Source: Hyphomicrobium sp. MC1 (lineage in GTDB: Bacteria; Pseudomonadota; Alphaproteobacteria; Rhizobiales; Hyphomicrobiaceae). From it: 64,000 nt of DNA. Where the stretch lies: positions 2,542,001 through 2,606,000 of the forward strand of contig NC_015717.1 in assembly GCF_000253295.1 (NCBI RefSeq), read 5' to 3'. Within the stretch, counting starts at the first letter, position 1, and every line of letters begins with the position of its first letter. The notes under the pieces are model-generated. The model was given only the letters and a program-made list of their open reading frames with translations, was not told the DNA's origin and did no database searches. Made by a program: the position numbers and the translations under genes. Shown piece after piece: positions 1-7,622 of this stretch.

Positions 1-163
1 CCCGGCAGCCTGACGGCCTGCGAATTTTTGGTCGGGCTCATGCGCATTTCGCCTAGGACTGAGTCCGCACAAAGGCTCGACTTTGTCACCGGCAAGACAT
101 TTCCTTCACCGGTGACCGTGCTTACATGGCGGATCGCCGCATCGAGAAACAGCGCCAAGCCCC

Positions 164-1303
164 ATGTCGTCATCTGGCCGTTCCGCAGTGCCCCTCACCG
201 CCTCAAGCTATTGCCGGTTCACGCCGGGACGTGGACAGGCACCGATGGACGGCACCGCCCATCTTGGGCTGACGGGCGTGGAGATCGATCTCGCCGATCG
301 AAATCCACGGCGCATCTGGCACTATGCGGGGCTGAAGGTCGACGAGCCGATCAGGCCCAACGCCATCGACGTCTTGTTGACGTCGCGTGATGAGCCGAAT
401 GCATCGCTGTTTGTGCAGGGCTCGGCGTTCGCGGCGGGTTTGCGCGAGCGCGCGCCGCATCTCTCCCAACGTGCGCGGCAACTACGGCGGAGGCGGATCT
501 GGATAACGCTGCTTGCGCTTTTCGCCGGGCTCGTCGCGGCTGGCTTCGTGCTGAGCTGGAGCCCAGCCAAATGGATCGCCAAGACCTTGCCGCTCAGCTG
601 GCGCGAACGGCTCGGCAATGCGGCACGCGACTCGATGACCGAAGGCTACAAGGAATGCGTCGATCCGGCGGGCGTCGCAGCGCTCAAGACGCTCAGTGAG
701 CGCCTTTCCAAAGGCGTGCCTGCGGGAACGACGTTCGACATTCACGTTTACGACTGGCCGCTGATGAATGCGTTTGCGGTGCCGGGCGAGCAAATCGTTC
801 TGACGAAAGGCCTGATCGACAAAGCGGGAAGCGCGGACGAAGTCGCGGGCGTTCTGGCGCACGAGATGGGACACGGCATCGAGACGGACCCAGAGGCTGC
901 CCTCATTCGCGGTGTCGGCCTCGGCGCGGCGCTGCAGATCATGCTCGGCGGAACGGCGGGCGGCGGCCTCGCCAATGTCGGGCTGATGCTGGCTCAGCTT
1001 GGCTATTCACGCGGCGCCGAGCATAAAGCCGACATTCACGCGCTGGAGCTTCTGAAGGCAGCGGGCATCTCTCAGAAAGGGCTCGGCGATTTTTTCACGC
1101 GCGTCACGAAGATGGAAACGGAGGGCGGCAGCCCGACCGGCGCGGTATCGTGGCTGCGCACGCATCCGCTCCCGGCAGAACGCGTGCGGCTCGTTCGGGC
1201 GCAGGCGGCTTATCCGGCGACGCCTGCCCTCGACGCGCAGTCGTGGGAGGATCTTAAATCCGTTTGCCGGACGACGCGCGAACCTGAGAAAGAAAAATCC
1301 TAG
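164..1303 (+). CDS. M48 family membrane-anchored metallopeptidase
   Basis: This is a zinc metalloprotease of the M48 (Ste24/HtpX/BepA-like) family, probably acting on envelope proteins. The zinc motif HEMGH lies at residues 233-237 and the likely third ligand is the Glu of the GAEHKAD segment near residue 286. Residues about 15-95 resemble the small N-terminal domain (DUF7092 type) common in alphaproteobacterial M48 proteins. A single membrane helix lies at about 112-130, preceded by an Arg-rich stretch, which places the N-terminus in the cytoplasm and the protease domain in the periplasm. The length of 379 aa fits the family. The first ATG of the frame was used; no strong ribosome binding site is visible, so the N-terminus is uncertain. 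The substrate is unknown. Confidence 0.85.
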   Translation: MSSSGRSAVPLTASSYCRFTPGRGQAPMDGTAHLGLTGVEIDLADRNPRRIWHYAGLKVDEPIRPNAIDVLLTSRDEPNASLFVQGSAFAAGLRERAPHLSQRARQLRRRRIWITLLALFAGLVAAGFVLSWSPAKWIAKTLPLSWRERLGNAARDSMTEGYKECVDPAGVAALKTLSERLSKGVPAGTTFDIHVYDWPLMNAFAVPGEQIVLTKGLIDKAGSADEVAGVLAHEMGHGIETDPEAALIRGVGLGAALQIMLGGTAGGGLANVGLMLAQLGYSRGAEHKADIHALELLKAAGISQKGLGDFFTRVTKMETEGGSPTGAVSWLRTHPLPAERVRLVRAQAAYPATPALDAQSWEDLKSVCRTTREPEKEKS

Positions 1304-1318
1304 TAAGCGCCACCGCTC

Positions 1319-2380
1319 TCACGGGATGAGCTTCTCGTGTCGGAGTTGTTCAAACAGTGCGAAGAATGCATCGTCCGTCGGCATGTAATCGAGGAAACCA
1401 AGGCGGCGGCTTTTCGACATGTCCGTCACAACCTCAATCGGACGGCCGAGATCGGCGTCCGTGTGCCAGGGCGAAATGAGACGGTTGATATCGGCCTCGG
1501 CAAGGCCGTGACGAGCGGCGATATCGCGCCAGATCGGCGCGTCATCGGCCATCTGCCATTCCAACGGACGAACCACGCCGTCGAACGGCTCGGCAGCAAT
1601 TCCGAACCAGCTTGCAATGCGCGACCACATCCAGTTCCAGCGAAATACGTCGCCATCAACGACGTTAAAGGCCTGGTCGAATGCTGCTGGAGTGGTCGAC
1701 GCCCAAAGGAGATGGCGCGCCAGCAGCTTGGCGTCCGTCATATCGGTTAGGCGGCTCCACTGTACGTCAGAGCCCGGAAAGCGAAATAGACGGCCCGTCT
1801 CACGGCAGATTGAGGCGTAGACGGCGAGCGTCGTGCCCATGTTCATGGCGTTTCCAACGGCCTTGCCGATAATCGTATGCGGCCGGTGAACGCTCCAGGT
1901 AAAGCCGTCACGCGCCGCGGCGGCAAAGACTTCATCTTCTTGCGCATAATAAAAATTTGGAAGATCGAGCCGCGCTTGCTCTTCGCGGAATGGCGTTTGC
2001 GGCAGCTTGCCTTTGCCGTAAGCCTCGAACGGACCGAGGTAATGCTTGAGACCCGTGACCAGCGCGACGTGCCGCAATGATTTTTGCGGCCTGAGCGTAT
2101 CGAGCAGGTTGCGAACCATGCGCGCATTGATGTCGATGTTTTCAGCTTCCGTTTTTTGTCGGAGCCAACTCGCAAAAATAACGTGCGTCGGGCGCAGGCC
2201 TGCGAGAGCTGCCTTGAGCGAAGCGGGATCGAGCAAGTCAGCCGCAACCGGCGTTATGCCTTCCTGCGGAACCGGACGGCGCGCCAACCCTGCGACGCTC
2301 CATCCTTCTTTACTTAAAAGTTCAGCGGCGGCGCTGCCGACAATGCCGCTGCTTCCGACGATTAGAGCGCTGTTGGTCAT
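1319..2380 (-). CDS. SDR family oxidoreductase, PRISE (progesterone 5-beta-reductase/iridoid synthase-like) type
   Basis: An NAD(P)-dependent reductase of the extended short-chain dehydrogenase superfamily. The nucleotide-binding loop is GSSGIVG at residues 9-15. The segment TGLKHY (109-114) supplies the Lys (K112) and FYYAQED (143-149) the Tyr that replace the usual YxxxK pair in PRISE enzymes, which reduce enones. The length of 353 aa matches the family. It is divergent from the HxlR regulator starting at 2474, with a 93 bp shared promoter region containing an inverted repeat, so that regulator probably controls it. The arrangement suggests an electrophile- or quinone-responsive enone reductase. 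The physiological substrate cannot be read from the sequence. Confidence 0.85.
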   Translation of the reverse strand: MTNSALIVGSSGIVGSAAAELLSKEGWSVAGLARRPVPQEGITPVAADLLDPASLKAALAGLRPTHVIFASWLRQKTEAENIDINARMVRNLLDTLRPQKSLRHVALVTGLKHYLGPFEAYGKGKLPQTPFREEQARLDLPNFYYAQEDEVFAAAARDGFTWSVHRPHTIIGKAVGNAMNMGTTLAVYASICRETGRLFRFPGSDVQWSRLTDMTDAKLLARHLLWASTTPAAFDQAFNVVDGDVFRWNWMWSRIASWFGIAAEPFDGVVRPLEWQMADDAPIWRDIAARHGLAEADINRLISPWHTDADLGRPIEVVTDMSKSRRLGFLDYMPTDDAFFALFEQLRHEKLIP

Positions 2381-2419
2381 GACCGTTCCCCTATCCGGGT
2401 ATCATGTAGACGCCCGGAT

Positions 2420-2446
2420 CGTTTGGTTCTAGAAGGCACCCAAACG
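2420..2446. promoter_or_regulatory. Inverted repeat, candidate HxlR operator
   Basis: CGTTTGG at 2420-2426 is matched by its reverse complement CCAAACG at 2440-2446, with arm centres 20 bp apart. It lies in the 93 bp between the divergent reductase and regulator genes, the expected place for an autoregulatory site of a dimeric winged-helix protein. Binding is an inference. Confidence 0.45.
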
Positions 2447-2473
2447 GGACATAGGCACCATGAGGTAACCAGA

Positions 2474-2908
2474 GTGCGCCGAACTTCGCCCAAGCAGGAG
2501 TTTCACGAAGATTGTGCGCCCCGCCGGGTACTGGAGATTTTCGCGAGCAAGTGGACGAGCATGATCCTGCATGTTCTGCACTCCGAACTTGGCGGCTCGG
2601 CCCGCACCGGCGTTCTATTGCGCAGTCTGCCGGGTATCTCGAAGAAAATGCTGACGCAAACGCTCCGCAGCATGGAAGCGAGCGGCCTCGTGGAGCGTCA
2701 TGTGCACGGCACGGTGCCGCCAGCTGTCGATTACACAGTGACGCCGCTCGGCTGCCGCTTTGTCGAGCCGATTGAGCTGCTTTATGCCTGGGGGCGCACG
2801 AATGCGGACGCGCTCGACGCCTTCGTTACGAAGCCCAATTCGAAACTGCGACGCACGCGCATGAATAGCTCTCGCACCACACGAAAGATACCGCTGTCGG
2901 CTGTCTGA
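2474..2908 (+). CDS. HxlR family transcriptional regulator
   Basis: A winged-helix DNA-binding protein of the HxlR/MarR-like class, 144 aa from the chosen GTG start. The start is supported by GAGG at 2462-2465, eight bases upstream; an upstream TTG at 2423 is in frame but lacks such a site and would overlap the inverted repeat. An N-terminal Cys (C14) is followed by the FASKWTSMIL helix typical of the family, then a helix-turn-helix with the recognition segment SKKMLTQTLRSMEASGLVER. In HxlR proteins such as QorR and YodB the N-terminal Cys senses thiol-reactive compounds, which fits its divergent partner, an enone reductase of the PRISE type. It probably represses that gene and itself. Confidence 0.85.
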   Translation: MRRTSPKQEFHEDCAPRRVLEIFASKWTSMILHVLHSELGGSARTGVLLRSLPGISKKMLTQTLRSMEASGLVERHVHGTVPPAVDYTVTPLGCRFVEPIELLYAWGRTNADALDAFVTKPNSKLRRTRMNSSRTTRKIPLSAV

Positions 2909-2980
2909 GGCGGTCCGATGCCGGGCGGAATTGCTTGCGGCGTTCGCAGTGACCGTACGTTGGTTTGGTATTGAAATACG

Positions 2981-3583
2981 ATGAAGCCATTTGCCGTCAT
3001 TGCCGCTCTACTCGCCTTCATTGCGGTCGCATACGTCGGCTCGCCGTTCGTGACGGCGTGGGGCATTCGCGAGGCGGTGCGCGACGGCGATTCCGATTAT
3101 CTGGCGCGCGCTATCGAGTGGCCAAGCGTGCGCGAAACGCTGAAGCCGGCCATTGCGCAGATCGCCTTGAGCCTTCCCGATAGCGAGAAAGACGCGTCAG
3201 AGAAGCCAGGGTACTGGACACGCTTCAAGGCTTATTGGGGCCAGGGCGTCGTCGATGGTCTTGTCAATAAGTACGTGACGCCCGAAGGGTTGCCGAAACT
3301 TTTCAAACTTCGCCAGACCTATCGCACCTATGTCGAGAGCGATGATGACGCGAGCAAGCTGCCGATCTTTGAGCGCGTCTCGCGAGCGTGGGCGCGTGTA
3401 AAGCGCGCCGAGTTCACGAGCCTGACAAGCTTCGAGATCGACATGGAAGACAAGCATGATGCGTCGCGTCTCTATCTCGGGAAGCTGGAATTACGCCCCA
3501 CCGGCTGGAAGCTGACATCGTTGCGCGTGAAGTTTCTGACGCCGGAGAAAGCGACTGTGCAGAAATTCACCGATCTCAATTGA
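2981..3583 (+). CDS. DUF2939 domain-containing membrane-anchored protein
   Basis: A 200 aa protein with an N-terminal hydrophobic helix (residues about 4-22) followed by a charged extracytoplasmic domain. The segment AVRDGDSDYLARAIEWPSVRETLK is the signature of DUF2939 proteins. No function is established for the family. The start is the first ATG before the hydrophobic segment. It ends just before a perfect 12 bp hairpin at 3591-3618 and is convergent with valS. It is not evidently part of an operon. Confidence 0.75.
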   Translation: MKPFAVIAALLAFIAVAYVGSPFVTAWGIREAVRDGDSDYLARAIEWPSVRETLKPAIAQIALSLPDSEKDASEKPGYWTRFKAYWGQGVVDGLVNKYVTPEGLPKLFKLRQTYRTYVESDDDASKLPIFERVSRAWARVKRAEFTSLTSFEIDMEDKHDASRLYLGKLELRPTGWKLTSLRVKFLTPEKATVQKFTDLN

Positions 3584-3590
3584 GATTTGC

Positions 3591-3618
3591 GCGGATGGCT
3601 GCCTCTGCAGCCATCCGC
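3591..3618 (+). terminator. Perfect 12 bp hairpin after the DUF2939 gene
   Basis: Arms 3591-3602 and 3607-3618 pair perfectly around the loop CTCT, 8 bp after the stop codon. There is no U-run, so it could be a Rho-assisted terminator or a 3-prime stabilising stem between convergent genes. Confidence 0.5.
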
Positions 3619-3649
3619 GACAATAGCCAGCATTCCAACTGACGCATTC

Positions 3650-3675
3650 TAGATTCCGGCCTTCGCCGGGATGTC
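3650..3675. repeat. REP-like palindrome (ATTCCGGC...GCCGGGAT type)
   Basis: An imperfect palindrome around the core CCGGCCTTCGCCGGG, located between convergent genes. The same style of element recurs at 44484-44527. Such intergenic palindromes ending in a GGGATG-type sequence are common dispersed repeats in Hyphomicrobiales genomes. Confidence 0.5.
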
Positions 3676-3688
3676 GGATTGAGCAAAC

Positions 3689-6457
3689 CTAAGCCGCGTC
3701 GCTCAAGCGTTTGAGGGCGGCGGAGAAGCGCTTGATCTCGGCTTCGAGTTCAGCTTTGCGCTCTTTCGCTTCTTCGATCGCCTCTTCCTTCGCGCGTTCA
3801 ATGAACTGCGGATTGGAGAGTTTCGCGTCCATCTTCTTCAGATCGCCTTCTGCGCCTTCGATCGCTTTCGCGAGGCGGCGTTTTTCGGCATCCATGTCGA
3901 TGATACCGGCGAGCGGCAAGGCCGCCGTCGTCTCGCCTGCGACAACGAGGGCTGCACCTTTCGGCGCGGCCTCTTCGAAGTCGATTTCATCGACGCGTGC
4001 GATGCGCCGCAGCGTCTCGTCGTTGCGGCGTACGCGCAGACGCGTGACCTCATCGGCGCCGACGATAACGAGCGGAATTTTTGCGCCGGCGGGCACACTC
4101 ATCTCGGTGCGGACCGAGCGGATTTCCGAGATGAGGTTGACGAGCCAGTTCACCTCGTTGACGGCATCGACTTCGACGAGACCATCGAGGTTCGGCCATT
4201 GACTGAGGCAGAGAAGCACATCACGCTTCACGCCGTGCTCGACCATGTGCGCCCACAGCTCTTCGGTGATGAAGGGCATGAACGGGTGCAGCATCTTTAA
4301 GATCTGGTCGAGCGTCCAGGCCGTGACGGCGCGCGTCTCGGACTTCGCGTCTTCTTCATCGCCCGCGAGCACCGGCTTGATGAGTTCCAGATACCAGTCG
4401 CAGAACTGGCCCCAGACGAAATCGTAGATCGCGCCGGCTGCTTCATTGAACTTGTAGGCTTCGAGCGCGGCAGTGACGGCCTTCGACGTCAGCTCGGTTT
4501 CGCCGATGATCCATTTGTTGAACGTCTGCACCGCCGTCTTCGGATCGAAGTCGCGCTGGCGCACGCACTCGTTCATTTCGGCGAAGCGCGAGGCGTTCCA
4601 GAGCTTGGTCGCGAAGTTGCGATAGCCTTCGACGCGCGATTTCGCGAGCTTGATGTCGCGGCCTTGCGCTGCCATCGCGGCGAGCGTGAAGCGCAGCGCG
4701 TCGGCGCCGAACTCGTCGATCAGGACGAGCGGGTCCATGACGTTGCCCTTCGACTTCGACATCTTCTGCCCCTTCTCGTCGCGAACGAGGGCATGGATGT
4801 AGACGTCTTTGAAGGGCACCTCCTTCATGAAGTGGAGACCCATCATCATCATGCGGGCGACCCAGAAGAAGATGATGTCGAAGCCCGTGACGAGGACGGA
4901 CGTCGGGTAATAACGGTCAAGCTCGGGCGTGTCGTCGGGCCAGCCGAGCGTCGAGAACGGCCAGAGCGCGGACGAGAACCAAGTGTCGAGCACGTCTTCG
5001 TCGCGGGTCAGCGCAACGTCGCTGCCGTAATGCTTGTTCGCAAGAGCTTGCGCTTCTTCTTCGGTCGCGGCGACGAAAAACTTGCCGTCAGGCCCATACC
5101 ACGCCGGGATCTGATGACCCCACCACAGCTGGCGCGAGATGCACCAGGGCTGGATGTTCCGCATCCACTCGAAGTAGGTCTTTTCCCAGTTCTTCGGCAC
5201 GAAGACGGTCTTGCCGTTTTCGACGGCGGAGACGGCATTTTTCGCAAGCTCGCCCGCGTTGACGTACCACTGGTCCGTCAGCCATGGCTCGATGACGACG
5301 CCGGAGCGGTCGCCGTGCGGCACTGTATGTCCGGTCGGCTCGATCTTTTCGAGCAGGCCCAGCGCGTCGATGTCGGAGACGACTCTCTTGCGCGCGTCGA
5401 AGCGGTCGAGACCGCGATAGGCTTCGGGCGCTTCGTCGTTGATCTTGCCGAAGGCGTCGAGAATGTTGATCTGCGCAAGGTTGTGACGCTTGCCGACCTC
5501 AAAGTCGTTGAAGTCGTGCGCGGGCGTGATCTTCACCGCGCCGGTGCCCTTCTCAGGGTCCGAGTACTCGTCGGCGACGATCGGAATTTCACGGCCGACG
5601 AGCGGCAGCTTCACCTTTGCGCCTGCCTTGATCAGAGCAGCGTAGCGCTCATCATCCGGATGCACCGCGACGCCGGTATCGCCCAGCATCGTCTCGGGAC
5701 GCGTCGTCGCGACGACGATGTAATCCTTGTCGTAGCCCGGCACTTTCTTCGTGAGCGGATAGCGGAAATGGTACATGTGGCCGCTCGGATCTTTCGCGAG
5801 CACCTTTGCAAGCGCCGCCGCATCGAACGGCTCGCCGCTGTCTTTCGACCACATGAATTTTCCGCGCGCTTCGACCTGCACGACTTCGAGATCGGAAATC
5901 GCGGTCTGGAACTTCGGGTCCCAGTTGACGAGGCGCTTATCCTTGTAGATCAGCCCTTCGTTGTAGAGCTGCACGAAGACCTTCACGACGGCCTTCGACA
6001 GGCCCTCGTCCATCGTGAAGCGCTCGCGGCTCCAATCGCAGGAGGCGCCGAGACGCTTCAACTGCGTGACGATGGTGCCACCGGATTCTTCTTTCCAGGT
6101 CCAGACGCGCTTCAAGAACTCCTCGCGGCCCAGCTCGCGGCGCGACGGCTTTTTGTTGGCGGTGAGCTGGCGCTCAACGACCATTTGCGTTGCGATGCCC
6201 GCGTGATCGGTGCCCGGCTGCCAGAGCGTGTCGCGTCCGCGCATGCGCTCGAAACGGACGAGGATGTCTTGCAAGGTGTTGTTGAGGGCGTGCCCCATAT
6301 GGAGCGAGCCCGTCACGTTCGGCGGCGGGATGACGATCGAGTACGCCGCGTTCTTTCCGCCGGACGGGGCGCGCCCGGCCTTGAAGGCGTTGGCCTTCTC
6401 CCATTCGGAATTGATACGCGGCTCGATGTCGGCCGGTCGGAATGTCTTTTCAAGCAT
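3689..6457 (-). CDS. valS: Valyl-tRNA synthetase
   Basis: Charges tRNA-Val in the cytoplasm. The class I signatures are clear: HMGH at residues 53-56 within NVTGSLHMGHALN, and KMSKS at 565-569. The central editing domain contains the TTRPETMLGDTGVAVHP segment. The C-terminus (about residue 850 on) has the charged heptad-like coiled coil typical of ValS. At 922 aa it is of normal length. It lies downstream of two popZ-like genes on the same strand, an order usual in Hyphomicrobiales. No good ribosome binding site precedes the ATG, but the conserved N-terminus MLEKTFRPADIEPRI supports the start. Confidence 0.98.
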   Translation of the reverse strand: MLEKTFRPADIEPRINSEWEKANAFKAGRAPSGGKNAAYSIVIPPPNVTGSLHMGHALNNTLQDILVRFERMRGRDTLWQPGTDHAGIATQMVVERQLTANKKPSRRELGREEFLKRVWTWKEESGGTIVTQLKRLGASCDWSRERFTMDEGLSKAVVKVFVQLYNEGLIYKDKRLVNWDPKFQTAISDLEVVQVEARGKFMWSKDSGEPFDAAALAKVLAKDPSGHMYHFRYPLTKKVPGYDKDYIVVATTRPETMLGDTGVAVHPDDERYAALIKAGAKVKLPLVGREIPIVADEYSDPEKGTGAVKITPAHDFNDFEVGKRHNLAQINILDAFGKINDEAPEAYRGLDRFDARKRVVSDIDALGLLEKIEPTGHTVPHGDRSGVVIEPWLTDQWYVNAGELAKNAVSAVENGKTVFVPKNWEKTYFEWMRNIQPWCISRQLWWGHQIPAWYGPDGKFFVAATEEEAQALANKHYGSDVALTRDEDVLDTWFSSALWPFSTLGWPDDTPELDRYYPTSVLVTGFDIIFFWVARMMMMGLHFMKEVPFKDVYIHALVRDEKGQKMSKSKGNVMDPLVLIDEFGADALRFTLAAMAAQGRDIKLAKSRVEGYRNFATKLWNASRFAEMNECVRQRDFDPKTAVQTFNKWIIGETELTSKAVTAALEAYKFNEAAGAIYDFVWGQFCDWYLELIKPVLAGDEEDAKSETRAVTAWTLDQILKMLHPFMPFITEELWAHMVEHGVKRDVLLCLSQWPNLDGLVEVDAVNEVNWLVNLISEIRSVRTEMSVPAGAKIPLVIVGADEVTRLRVRRNDETLRRIARVDEIDFEEAAPKGAALVVAGETTAALPLAGIIDMDAEKRRLAKAIEGAEGDLKKMDAKLSNPQFIERAKEEAIEEAKERKAELEAEIKRFSAALKRLSDAA

Positions 6458-6580
6458 TGGAGGGAGCGTCGCTTTTCAGCTGTCAGGCCGTGATTTTCGG
6501 ACCACGGTCGTAAGGCCGACCTTCGGCAGCTGTCAACCTTCGCTCCCTTCTACCCTGTCATCGCGCGTTTGCGACATGCC

Positions 6581-7291
6581 TCAGCGGCGCACGGGACCGA
6601 CGTGGGTCGGCCGGCCGGTTTCCGTCATAAGCGCCTTCTCAACAATTTTAGGCATGTTTTCCGACAACCACTGGCGCAGAATCGGCCGCAGAAGCTGGGC
6701 CGCGGCGTCTTCGACATCGCCACCGGATTCAGCACCGAACGGGAAATCCGGCAGGCGCGGCGGCTGGGCCATATCGCCCATCGGGCCGCGCGGCGCGGGC
6801 GCTGGTTCCGGCGGCGGTTCGGCAGCCGGCTGCGACATCGCGCTCATGCGGTTCATACGGGTATCGAAGAACGACGGCATATTGCGTCTCTGGCTGTCGT
6901 TTTCAGCCGCAATCTTCTCGGCTGCGACCGACGAAATCTCTTTCTCTGCCTGCTCGCGCCGGACCGGCGGCGGTTCGATCATGCGGCCGTGGATCGGCTC
7001 GAATGGAATAACCGTGCGCGATCTCTCGCGCTCTGGTGGTGCTGATGCCAAAGCTTCACTTAGCCTCCCGAGTAAGTTGGGCCGCACGGAGGTCGGTTGC
7101 GCCGAAGACTTGAAGATCGCCGGCAGCTCGAAATCCGCAGCTTCTTCCGCGAGAGCGTTTCGACCGCGCAATACCGTCATGCGCGCCTCCCGCTTCTCGC
7201 TTTCGAACATGGGCGCGCGATCGGCAATACTCGTGCGGATCGAGGCCAGAATGTCCTCAACGTCGTGTTTCGCTCCGTTCATCTGTGTCAT
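6581..7291 (-). CDS. PopZ-like DUF2497 protein, small paralogue
   Basis: A probable polar organising protein related to PopZ, which condenses at a cell pole and recruits chromosome-partition and signalling proteins. The N-terminus carries VEDILASIRTSIAD and the C-terminus DVEDAAAQLLRPILRQWLSENMPKIVEKAL, both parallel to the larger copy at 7623-9431. The middle is acidic/proline-rich and probably disordered. ATG 7291 was chosen because AGAGGATG lies just upstream and the conserved helix starts soon after; the frame extends further upstream to 7423 without conserved sequence. The length is 236 aa. It sits between the larger copy and valS. It could be a client or co-assembly subunit of the large PopZ rather than an independent scaffold. 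Confidence 0.8.
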   Translation of the reverse strand: MTQMNGAKHDVEDILASIRTSIADRAPMFESEKREARMTVLRGRNALAEEAADFELPAIFKSSAQPTSVRPNLLGRLSEALASAPPERERSRTVIPFEPIHGRMIEPPPVRREQAEKEISSVAAEKIAAENDSQRRNMPSFFDTRMNRMSAMSQPAAEPPPEPAPAPRGPMGDMAQPPRLPDFPFGAESGGDVEDAAAQLLRPILRQWLSENMPKIVEKALMTETGRPTHVGPVRR

Positions 7292-7622
7292 GACGCATCC
7301 TCTTCTGCGTACAAACTTCAAATCGCAGAACCGCGTCGGCAGCCCCGTTGTTGCCCCTCCGGTTCGTCGTAGCTGGATTGGAGATGTTCGCCGCAGCGCG
7401 CGTGCCCAACCCAGTGACGTCACGGGCTGCCGAACTTCGCGCTTGTCGGTCGATGCGGCCCCCCGCTGAAGGCAACGCTAGGACGGGGTCGAGGCAACCG
7501 TGTGGCGAAAGCCACGGGCAAGAATAAAATTGTTGTAGGGCCAGTGAGCCGAGAAAATCGCGCGTTATCGCGTCCCGGAGAGCACAGTCTCCGAGACGAC
7601 GTTATCCACTTCGATCAATGGG

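Noticed and set aside
4664..6493. 609-codon open frame on the plus strand
   Set aside because: It is entirely antisense to valS, has Arg/Val/Asp-rich shadow composition and no family features.
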